64,000 nucleotides of DNA from Saccharomycopsis fibuligera x Saccharomycopsis cf. fibuligera (taxonomy: Eukaryota > Ascomycota > Saccharomycetes > Ascoideales > Saccharomycopsidaceae), in the NCBI GenBank assembly GCA_001936135.1, contig CP012815.1:1054001-1118000 (forward strand), in the 5' to 3' direction. The notes below the pieces were generated by a model. That model worked only from the letters and a program-made list of their open reading frames with translations, did not search any database and was not told the DNA's origin. The position numbers were made by a program, and so were the translations under genes. This document shows positions 1-7,368 of this stretch, piece by piece (positions within the stretch are counted from its first letter, which is position 1; every line of letters starts with the position of its first letter).

Positions 1-1
1 G

Positions 2-262
2 ACGGTTTCTCATAATCAATTTGACGATGTTAGAATTAATAATAGTAATAAGCAGATTGATGCAAACATCGAAGATTATTCCAGAAAAATTCCATTAAAA
101 GGATTGGAGTTGTCAAGAGATGATTTAATTGAACTTATTGAAAAAATCGGTTTCAAGTTTGAAAAGCACGAAAGTGGTATTGAGACGACGTATGGCGGTG
201 ATAAGTATTCTTTGGGTAGCTGGATTTATAAGTGTGAATTTTGGATCGCTCGTAAAGTGTGA
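2..262 (+). CDS. Carnosine N-methyltransferase-like protein (N2227 family), 3' end only
   Basis: An open frame enters from the left edge and ends at TGA 260-262, giving the last 86 residues of a protein whose start lies outside the window. The C-terminus has the pattern of the N2227/CARNMT1 family of SAM-dependent methyltransferases, which methylate carnosine or related histidine compounds: a GFKFEKHE strand, then a TTYGGDKYSLGSWIYKC-type segment, then EFWIARK at the very end. The SAM-binding part is not visible, so the assignment rests on this tail alone. A divergent methyltransferase of another family is the main alternative. Confidence 0.6.
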   Translation, partial: TVSHNQFDDVRINNSNKQIDANIEDYSRKIPLKGLELSRDDLIELIEKIGFKFEKHESGIETTYGGDKYSLGSWIYKCEFWIARKV

Positions 263-1434
263 CTTATTTTGCATTACATATAGACGTTTCGGCAATATTG
301 CACATATCACGGCTGTTTTGTGGGATATGTGATAATATGCGTATATCATATAATAATTGAGCGCCCCAGTGAGTTGTAACCTGAAAATTTCTACAATGTT
401 GTTGAGATGTTATTGATGTTCGAGAAAATGATAGCACTCTTTCAGCATTTAGATTAATTTTGACATTGTCTCTATATTCGTGACTATCGGCATTTAGATT
501 ATCACAATTTTTCAGATTTGCTTTTATCGTCTAAAGCTATGTTTTAGTTCTTTTAGATCGCAATTAATGATAAAGCTCGTTAATCGATTTAAATTATATG
601 AATAAACCTTAAACTTTTGGAATATAAATAACATATATATACCTTTCTGGAATTTTTAATCAATAAAAATGATTAATCTAGAAGTTAAAAAACGTTCACG
701 AATATTTATCAAGGCAATGCTCTTTCGGTATTCACTTTATAAGTTTTAATCATTCCAATTATTGTTGAGCTTACTACTAACATGCGTATCTGTCATTGAA
801 GAAAACTAATGATTGTAAAACTAATATCTTCATGATACTAAATCGTTATACAAACAAGCAAGTGGTGTATTTGAGTTTGGGGAAAGCAGAATTTAGAGTC
901 AACATGACGGTATAAAAACGAGCTGTCTGATTGATGAACGGCCGCCAAAAAGCATGAAGAGGTCAGACAGGATTCCGAAAACAGTTACAGAATCCTTTAT
1001 CAACTTTTGCGCAGTCTTTCTAGCCAGCCAGCTTACAAGAAAAAGGTTGCACTATGGGAACCTAGCTAAGAATCAGTTGGTAGATGTCAAATATTGAGGG
1101 GAGGGGGTTTAGAGCCCAGCTTATAGACTGGTTATGCGTCCTAGCGCCTATACAAGATGGAGAGCAGTGAAGAATGTGCTTCATTAACTGTTGTGGATAA
1201 TGTGGTAATATTCTTCCCTTCACAGAATCAATATATAAAGTACAGCCATCAAATCATCACATACTAAGCTCATCGCTTCACCAATGTAGTAGATAGTATG
1301 CAGCTCTTTTTTCTTCTGGCTAGCAAGATACACAAAAAGTAAAAGTAAAACGAGCATAACGTGAAATTGTAGTTTAATATTATAATATATATATGAACCG
1401 ACCAAAAAAAAAAGACAACAAAACGAAGATTTAA
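263..1434. other. Gene-free AT-rich interval
   Basis: About 1.2 kb between the 3' ends of the partial methyltransferase gene and the complex I subunit gene. It holds only short non-conserved open frames and AT-rich stretches. I see no tRNA or repeat here. The two genes converge on it, so it should contain both terminators. Confidence 0.5.
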
Positions 1435-1839
1435 TCAAATTTTTTTGCCGAAGTAAGTCCACTGGTCTTCAAGTGGTCTTTCTTCCAAATCTTCCCAAGC
1501 TTTCCATTCAGCCATCTTTTTAGCCAATTCCAATTCATCATTAGCCTGCACAATCAATTCCTCAATCAAACCACCACCAATTTTCTGTTCAATTTCTTCA
1601 ACCACTTCAGTAGATTGTACAACATCAAGTCTCTTCTTGGTGAATCCTTCAGTAGCTTGCCTGTAAACCGAATGTTCTGGAAAATCTTTTTTCAAATTTT
1701 GCAATGTGATGTTGTAAAGTGTAATTAAAGCTGGTCTTGGATTTGGATGTTGTAACAAACCTGTCAAACCAGTTGGATTGCCCTTAGCGGCTTTTATTAA
1801 CACACTTTGGGCTTGTCTCAAGACTGGGAAGTATTTCAT
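1435..1839 (-). CDS. NADH:ubiquinone oxidoreductase (complex I) NDUFA5/B13-type subunit
   Basis: A 134-residue protein starting at an ATG (1837-1839 on the plus strand). It matches the NDUFA5/B13 (Neurospora 29.9-kDa) accessory subunit of mitochondrial complex I. The visible pattern is PRPALITLYNITLQNLKKDFPEHSVYRQATEGFTKKRL near the middle, then IGGGLIEELIVQANDELELAKKMAEWKAWE and a C-terminal DQW. The family member sits on the matrix arm of the enzyme. The length is close to that of the animal B13 subunit and shorter than many filamentous fungal homologues. Its presence shows that this yeast keeps a proton-pumping complex I, as CUG-clade species do and Saccharomyces does not. Confidence 0.88.
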   Translation of the reverse strand: MKYFPVLRQAQSVLIKAAKGNPTGLTGLLQHPNPRPALITLYNITLQNLKKDFPEHSVYRQATEGFTKKRLDVVQSTEVVEEIEQKIGGGLIEELIVQANDELELAKKMAEWKAWEDLEERPLEDQWTYFGKKI

Positions 1840-2162
1840 CTTTGACTATTCAATACTAGTAAAAAATATTAGTTTATTGCTATGTAAATTCTGGTGGGTT
1901 TATTAGAATATGGTATGTTCGGTTGTTCTGGCTTGATTTTATGGCACCAAAAACTATATTGTGTCTATCTCAATCTATTTTTAACGGTATTAACTAATTA
2001 TCTATGACGGCTTTCTCTATTTTTTTTATTTTTTTTGTATTGATTATTTCAATATCCAATCATTGGCTCAGTCTTTTGTTACCCTGCTCAGTTTTTATTT
2101 TCCTCCGAAATTCTGCGGCATAGTAATAAATCGCCTCCGGTTGCCTGCAGGAACATTTCAAC
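1840..2162. promoter_or_regulatory. Upstream region of the complex I subunit gene
   Basis: About 320 bp upstream of the minus-strand complex I gene and of the small plus-strand ORF at 2163. It contains T-rich tracts near 2020-2050. I recognise no specific factor site. Confidence 0.3.
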
Positions 2163-2351
2163 ATGGCACCCTCACATCGTAGAGAAATCCGCTCTCTCAC
2201 TTCAGGAAAGACGTTTGATCAACCAAATCAAAACCTACTACAAAAGGTTAAGCTGGAAAAAATAAAGAATTCCTACTGTATGAGGAAGAAAGAGTGTGGC
2301 GGCTCTTCAAAAAGTAGAACGATGTGCGACGTGTTTTATTTTTTGATCTGA
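2163..2351 (+). CDS. Small basic hypothetical ORF (62 aa)
   Basis: An ATG-initiated ORF of 62 codons, rich in Lys/Arg/Ser, divergent from the complex I subunit gene. I do not recognise the product. The first 40 residues look more protein-like than the tail, and the frame then ends in hydrophobic residues, so it could also be a first exon or a chance ORF. No canonical GTATGT donor was seen within it. Confidence 0.22.
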   Translation: MAPSHRREIRSLTSGKTFDQPNQNLLQKVKLEKIKNSYCMRKKECGGSSKSRTMCDVFYFLI

Positions 2352-2512
2352 ATATTTACTATATAATTTGTATGCCGGCTCATAGTGACGCATTACTATC
2401 TGCACCAAATCTGTTCAAAAACCAAGCAATAATCGAAGCAGTAGGAAGAAATAAACAAAAAATTACAGTGATATCTAACAACCGCTAGAAACAAAAGTAA
2501 AAAATTAAATAA

Positions 2513-2599
2513 TGCGAACTCTGTGGATCGAACACAGGACCTTCAGATTACAACTGATTTTACTTCAGTCTGACGCTCTCCCAACTGAGCTAAGTCCGC
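2513..2599 (-). tRNA. tRNA-Phe (GAA) with a 14-nt intron
   Basis: The reverse complement folds as a canonical cloverleaf starting GCGGACTTAGCTCAGTTGG and ending AGTTCGCA. It is nearly identical to yeast tRNA-Phe, with T-loop GTTCGATCC. The anticodon loop is CTGAAGA, with an intron of about 14 nt inserted after position 37, so the mature RNA is 73 nt. A run of six T on the sense strand just beyond the 3' end can serve as Pol III terminator. Confidence 0.97.
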
Positions 2600-2689
2600 T
2601 TAATAAAAGCTAAAGCAAAAACAGTATATTGACATCCAGCTGTGCTCTAAAGTAGTATTGCCTTGAGCTGCTTCGAAAATATGTCAGGG

Positions 2690-2825
2690 TTTTCACTTGT
2701 ATAAGTTTCCCCTATATAACAACAACTGAACTATACTGTATATACTATATAGATAAGTTTATAAGATTGTATTTTCTATCGTTTATATAGGAATAATAAA
2801 TCGATATTGTGTGTGAAAAAAAAAA
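2690..2825 (+). repeat. SINE-like short element, copy A (full length)
   Basis: A 136-bp unit that begins TTTTCACTTG and ends TGTGTGAAAA followed by a poly(A) run. It matches the reverse complement of 13690-13829 with only a few differences, and both copies share the same 5' end. It lies 90 bp upstream of tRNA-Phe. No A/B box was seen, so its transcription is unexplained. It could be a SINE-like retroposon, a processed transcript copy, or a MITE-like element (the ends TTTTCAC/GTGAAAA are inverted). Confidence 0.6.
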
Positions 2826-3347
2826 TTTTTTTCTATCGTTTATATAAAAATTTTCGGACCTGAGAGTCTTTCATTTCTTTAGAGTCCATTATTTGATTGT
2901 AAAAGCCTTATATTTCTAATATAACTAAATAGTAATTAATATGACGTATTCATACGTCGTTCTGTAGATCTACAACTCAATGCTCGTCAAATAATAAATC
3001 GATATTCTGTGTGAAAAGAATATATATATGTTTAAATGTTGCATTTCTCCTGTTTTGCTACCGGTAAAAATTTTTCGTTAGATATCTTATATTGTGCACC
3101 TCAGTAAGCATAGTATTTGGTTTGATTCAATTTAGAGTACAGTTTATACTATTGTCCATAGTACTATAAGAACTTTTTTAATGCCATATTGTATAAATCT
3201 CAAAGAAAAAGTTGTAAAGGATAGCAGTAAAAAGAAAAATGAAAAAAAAAACAGAAGATCGGACTAGTTAAGAAATGAAATGGCAAAGTAATGGGTCAAC
3301 CATCACATTCCAGTATACATAAAAGCAAAGCAAAATATTCTTTGTGA
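2826..3347. other. Gene-free stretch with SINE-like fragments
   Basis: No gene is visible. It contains short pieces of the same SINE-like repeat: the segment starting CTATCGTTTATATA near 2832, and 2990-3017 (AATAATAAATCGATATT with a GTGTGAAAA end). A GACGTAT/ATACGTC palindrome lies at 2942-2957. Confidence 0.4.
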
Positions 3348-3765
3348 TCAGAGATGCATGCCACTCAATTTGTCTGCCAAGTTGTTACCTTTTTCGAGCA
3401 TTTTATTTTTAGCAGCGGTTGCTTGTTCAGCAATTGCTGGGTGGTGTGCCTTTGAAGGCAAATGCTGGGTGGTGTGCCTTTGAAGGCAAATGCTGCTTTG
3501 GAACAGAAAGAAGATTCGATCCACTGCTAGACCCAGAAACCGTTTGGTGTGCTTTTGCAGGCAAGTGCTCTTTAGGAACAGAAAGAAGGTTTGAGTTAGG
3601 CAAGCCTCTGGCTTCAAGTGGCTCCTCTTGTTTTATAGCGGCAGAGTCAGCAGCAGCAGCAGCAGTAGCAGCAGCAGTGGATTGTGTTTCAAGCACAGGA
3701 GCAGCAAAGACACCAGAGCAGACAAAGAAAGAGAGAGCGATAGCGGCAGTAGCAGAGAACTTCGT
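3348..3765 (-). pseudogene. Broken gene for a small secreted alanine-rich protein
   Basis: Read on the minus strand, residues KFSATAAIALSFFVCSGVFAAP form a textbook fungal signal peptide, but the codon just before them is ACG (3763-3765), not ATG, and no ATG precedes it in frame. The mature part is Ala/Ser-rich and has two related motifs, NLLSVPKEHLPAKAH and NLLSVPKQHLPSKAHHPA. Within the second motif a 28-bp unit is tandemly duplicated (3435-3490), which shifts the frame to a stop at 3427. The following frame, open to TGA at 3348, reads as the natural C-terminal continuation (Ala/Lys-rich, ending SGMHL). A TATATAAAG box lies about 170 bp upstream. I do not recognise the family. It may be a true pseudogene, an allele, or a gene with ACG initiation plus a sequencing error. 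Confidence 0.6.
3435..3495. repeat. 28-bp tandem duplication causing a frameshift
   Basis: Two exact copies of a 28-bp unit (3435-3462 and 3463-3490) plus five further matching bases. Because 28 is not a multiple of three, the second copy shifts the reading frame of the secreted-protein gene. Removing one copy joins the two open frames exactly. Confidence 0.9.
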
Positions 3766-4890
3766 TATGTGAGCAAGTAGTTTTTGAATTTTGGATTTTG
3801 GATTTTGGAGGATGTGGTCAAAGTAGAAGAATAGGAGGCTTAAGTGGTTAAGGACTGATTGTTGATAACTTAATAAGAATAAGATGAAACTATCCAGAAT
3901 ACCCCCTACCCAAGCCAAGAGGATGGCATGGGGCTTTATATAGGCTTAGAGTATCCTCAAAAGACTAAAAGAGCTCACACTACTTACATTGCGACCCAAA
4001 TGTTTTGTACCGTGGGTGTTTTCGAGCAGACGGAGATGTTGACATCCGTATAGGCGCGAGTGGCACGGCATGGTTTCAATATTATGCTTATGGAAGATAA
4101 TATTCGCGGTGTATATGGGATACGCACACGTATTAAAAGTATAGGTTGTTGAGCGAGAGTGGGAGCGACAGTGTGTTGGAGGCAACAGCACCTTTGCCTT
4201 ATGGTAACGGCCAAGTACAAATAATATTTTGCAGTATCTTGCGGACTGCATGATGGTTCTGATATTATTTTTAAGTTTCAGCACCAGATCGACATGCAGC
4301 TGTCGGTTACTGTTCGTGCCCGTTTTGAATGAGAAATCCATTTTTGTGTCTCGAACGAAAAGTAACCATAAGACTCTACTACCATCTTAAATACATATGC
4401 ATTCTAAAAAAAAGTGATTCAACCACTTACACCTGGCTAACTTGCCTTCAGGCACGTATTCATCACAGCAATACGTGCCAATATATCTGCCTTTATAAAA
4501 ACTAATATTTAGCCGCATTCAAGCTTCTCAATGGTCAGTTGAAGTTATATATCAACGTGTAACTTCAAGTCCAGTAAAATGACAGATCAGAAAGTTGATA
4601 CATCAATAAAATTTGTTTCCCCAAAACAAGACACAGTCTCTAAAACGTTGATAGAAAAGTTGCATTAATTGGTCTTGACATTGTATTGGAATTATACCAA
4701 CTAACATCACCCAAACCATATGCCAGGTATAAATTCTCTTTTTGGTAAACTACATCTGATGGCCAAGGACATTCGAACACTCGCATGCTTACTGTGGCAA
4801 GCAACATCAATGATGCGATAGAAAATTCCTATCATATGGGCATTATGGGTAAGGAATGAAATAACTTATGTAGTTGAAAAGAAGAATGAA
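3766..4890. promoter_or_regulatory. Upstream region of the secreted-protein pseudogene and gene-free flank
   Basis: A TATA box (CTTTATATAG at 3934-3943, read on the minus strand as TATATAAAG) lies about 170 bp before the ACG codon, so the gene once had an ordinary promoter. The rest of this 1.1 kb up to the LINE contains no supported gene. A 131-codon minus-strand frame at 3946-4341 lacks protein-like character. Confidence 0.4.
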
Positions 4891-4972
4891 TTTATTTTTT
4901 TGAGGGTCATTGCTTTGCTGTTGACAGTTAAAAAGAAAGGGGTCTCACTTCAATACCATCTTCCACTCACTA

Positions 4973-4994
4973 AGATAACACTGATGTGTTATCT
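4973..4994 (-). other. Conserved 3'-terminal hairpin of the LINE
   Basis: A perfect 9-bp stem AGATAACAC/GTGTTATCT closes a 4-nt loop TGAT and overlaps the ORF2 stop codon, about 75-80 nt before the 3' end. The second LINE copy (9828-9849) has the identical stem with a different loop (AACA). Confidence 0.75.
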
Positions 4995-5909
4995 AATTCA
5001 TTATCGTGGTGATGTAGTAAACAAGACTAGAGATTGGAATGGTTTTCCAATCAAAGTCCTTATCTTTCCGTAGGCGGGAGTATTTCTTTTGAAATATCAA
5101 GTAGTTGTCGACCTGGATTAATTCTCGTGTATCACTGGATGGAAGGATGAGGCTGTCCCAGCTCAATTCCTTATTTATATGTAACTTTTTCCATAATGCT
5201 CGTGCCACTGGACATTCAACCAAAAAGTGCTCCATTCGTTTGTTGATAGCATCTTCATATGAATGCTGTTTGTGCTTTTTACGTGATAAATCTTCGGAGC
5301 ACCACTTACATTCCTCACCTTGGAATTTGAACTTCTCAACTCCGAGGTGGAATGTGTGTATATTCTCGAAACAGCCAGGGTGTTTGAACGTTTGTTTGTT
5401 TAGCATTTTCCAGAATGTCAGACACTCTTTATTAGTGACTTGTTTGAGACGTGCCAACTGGTTTGAGAATAGTAGTTTATCTTTCTTTTCGCGCACTTGT
5501 GCACTATTTTCATTTGACATTGACATGAAGAGTTGTGGGCGATATTCTTCTTTTGGTAGCTTCACAACTAAGTGGTCTCTCAAAAATGTAAAGAAAATTT
5601 CCTTGGCATTGTGGAAAAATGGCTTATAAAGTGGACCTTTATAGAAAATGGATTGTTTGATGACAATACGCTCGTTTCTGATTATGGTGTGAGGTTCAAT
5701 ATTTTCACAAGTTTTTTTCAAAAAAGCGAATAAGGATACATCTCACATCGTACTGGCATACTTTTCAAGTGCGGTTTGTGCCAACATTTTAATAGATTTA
5801 GCAATAGAGGTTTTATGTGTTGGTAAAGAGGATTGTTGGAAGATAGCCCATGGAATGCCCACAGTTGCGAAAATGTCATTCTCTTAAGAACAGTTGACGA
5901 TGAAGTCAA
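4993..5909 (-). pseudogene. LINE ORF2 C-terminal remnant with zinc knuckle
   Basis: Two adjoining minus-strand frames (5909-5718 and 5721-4993) together form the last part of a LINE ORF2. A frame change at an A-run around 5718-5724 separates them. The second part contains CKWCSEDLS, then HFLVECPVARALWKKL, the C-x2-C...H-x4-C pattern of the zinc-binding domain that follows L1-type reverse transcriptases. The first part ends KCWHKPHLKSMPVRCEMYPY. No polymerase motif is present, so it cannot be functional by itself. Confidence 0.6.
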
Positions 5910-6840
5910 TATAGTCTTTTTGCAGGAGGTCAGTGGTTTTAAGCCGGAGGCCCTCGTCCTGGAGCTGTTTTGGAATATATGATTTATAGAATTCGTCCAT
6001 TTTCATGATTGTAGTCGCAGAGGTGACCTTTTTATCAGAACCAGCAAAAGTTGTATCAGTAAAGGTGTAAATATCAGCAGCAAGTTTTTTCATTGCAGTT
6101 AGTTCTGACAAAACATCATCAAAAGGAAAATGTTCCGAGTCATAGATACTGGCCCATTTAAATTTGGTTTGGAAGGCGTCGAAAGCAGGGCGTTTAACTT
6201 TAGGGTTTGGAAATGACGCGGAACTCGTTGTTGCGTTATGATTCGCACGTTTAGAGGCCTGATCGGCATAGAGCTTTTTCAGTGTTTCTTCTGAGATAAT
6301 GTCCTGATGTGTATCCGCAATGGACGCAGTTGAAGGAGTTGAATCAGGTGAAGGCGTTTCTTTAGTTGAGTCAGGTGAGGCAGATGAGGGAGATGAGGTA
6401 GATGAAGCAGTTGAAACAGTTGACTCAGTGGTATTCGCTGGGCGTGGGGTATTTTCATTTTGTTGCTGGATTTGATTACTGTTTGAAGGATCTGAGGTAG
6501 AAGGGACAGTTGGCAAAATAGAGTTGATGTCATTGGAGGAAGAAGGTGGGACAAAGGAAACAGAGGGAGTATTATTTTTTTTTGGTTTTTATCGTGATTA
6601 ACTGAAGAATGTGAAAAAATGTTTTTTAAGATTGTTGGATTTTGTTGGATTTTTTTTGATTTTTGAAGTTTTAAGGTTTTTAAGTTAATGTTAGTGGTTT
6701 TTGGAATTGAAACAGAGGGATTAGACAAAACAGATGGTGATGGAGGATCAACAGCTTCTGGTGCATGTTCAGGAGGTGCAGCACAAGTTGAATCCGTGCC
6801 TTTTCTGCTTAGTAAGTAATTAGGTAAGACGGATGAAAAA
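5884..6840 (-). pseudogene. LINE ORF1-like (gag-like) remnant, frameshifted
   Basis: A minus-strand Ser/Thr/Pro-rich frame opens near 6840 (APPEHAPEAVDPPSPS) and continues past KNIFSHSSVNHDKNQKK. There a frame change within an A9 run (about 6570-6580) moves it to the frame that ends at 5884. The last 100 residues (about VKRPAFDAFQTKFKW to YIDFIVNCS) are not low-complexity and could be the nucleic-acid-binding part. No ATG is visible at its 5' end. I infer ORF1 from its place before the ORF2 remnant. Confidence 0.4.
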
Positions 6841-6898
6841 TTTTGTGAGCACAGACTGATCAGGATTGCAAACGAAATAAAGGAAAATATTCGCACCA
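6841..6898 (+). repeat. LTR relic next to tRNA-Ala
   Basis: This 58-bp segment matches the last part of the LTRs at 10482 and 13251 (GACTGATCAGG, then AAAGGAAAATATTCGCA). It ends CGCACCA at 6898, only 11 bp upstream of the tRNA-Ala gene. Confidence 0.7.
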
Positions 6899-6909
6899 AA
6901 AACCAACAT

Positions 6910-6982
6910 GGGCGTGTGGCGTAGTTGGTAGCGCGCTCCCTTAGCATGGGAGAGGTCTTGGGTTCGATTCCCAATTCGTCCA
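6910..6982 (+). tRNA. tRNA-Ala (AGC)
   Basis: A 73-nt cloverleaf from GGGCGTGTGGCGTAG to TTCGTCCA. The anticodon loop is TTAGCAT (AGC) between CTCCC and GGGAG, and the T-arm is GGTTCGATTCC. The G3:U70 pair that identifies tRNA-Ala is present. A T5 run at 6985-6989 is the likely Pol III terminator. Confidence 0.98.
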
Positions 6983-7368
6983 ATTTTTGCTTACAGATTA
7001 TGAACAATGATACTTAGGCGAATGTTAGCTATTTTGATCCATTATTTTTTAAAACTTATGCTTTTCTATGATATGAAGTAATTTTGTTTCATACCACTAA
7101 TAAATTGAAAAAAAAAGATATAATGACGCATTTTGCATCCTAATACTAAAAAGAGTATAGTTGCTCTGCGTGCTCTGCGTGCATGCTTGATTTTTTTTTA
7201 TTTTTATTTTTTCGAGATGAGCTTTTTCTTTTAAGTCCGCAGCATTCGATCAGTGGTAATCAGACGCGTCCTATAGATAACGCTCTGTTGAGTCTCATAA
7301 CTGAATATTAGCATCAGTCCAAATTACCGCCAAAATTTTCAAAAGGTCAGCATTACTGTAATGAAACT
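6983..7368. promoter_or_regulatory. tRNA-Ala terminator and upstream region of the MTE1-like gene
   Basis: It begins with the T-run terminator of tRNA-Ala. The rest is AT-rich with poly(T) tracts near 7192-7212. No specific control site was recognised before the ATG at 7369. Confidence 0.4.

Larger units (their letters stand above)
4891..6840 (-). mobile_element. Zorro/L1-like LINE, copy 1, internally deleted
   Basis: A minus-strand non-LTR element. Its 3' end is at about 4891 (a short A-rich tail on the sense strand). Sequence 4902-5155 recurs as a second copy at 9759-10056, which shows a dispersed family. The sense strand carries a Ser/Thr/Pro-rich ORF1-like region, then abruptly the C-terminal part of an ORF2 with a zinc knuckle. 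The endonuclease and nearly all of the reverse transcriptase are missing. CUG-clade yeasts carry L1-type LINEs called Zorro, and the resemblance is by domain order and the cysteine motif. The 5' limit is an estimate; an LTR relic begins at 6841. Confidence 0.6.

Noticed and set aside
3419-3772. 117-codon plus-strand ORF opposite the pseudogene
   Set aside because: Antisense shadow of the Ala-rich coding sequence; Cys/Gly content is a by-product of the complementary codons.
3946-4341. 131-codon minus-strand ORF upstream of the secreted-protein pseudogene
   Set aside because: Composition is erratic, two overlapping frames are equally open, and it overlaps the TATA region; no recognisable protein.
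6279-7007. 242-codon minus-strand ORF
   Set aside because: It runs through tRNA-Ala and the LTR relic on the opposite strand. Only its middle belongs to the ORF1-like LINE remnant; the rest is chance.
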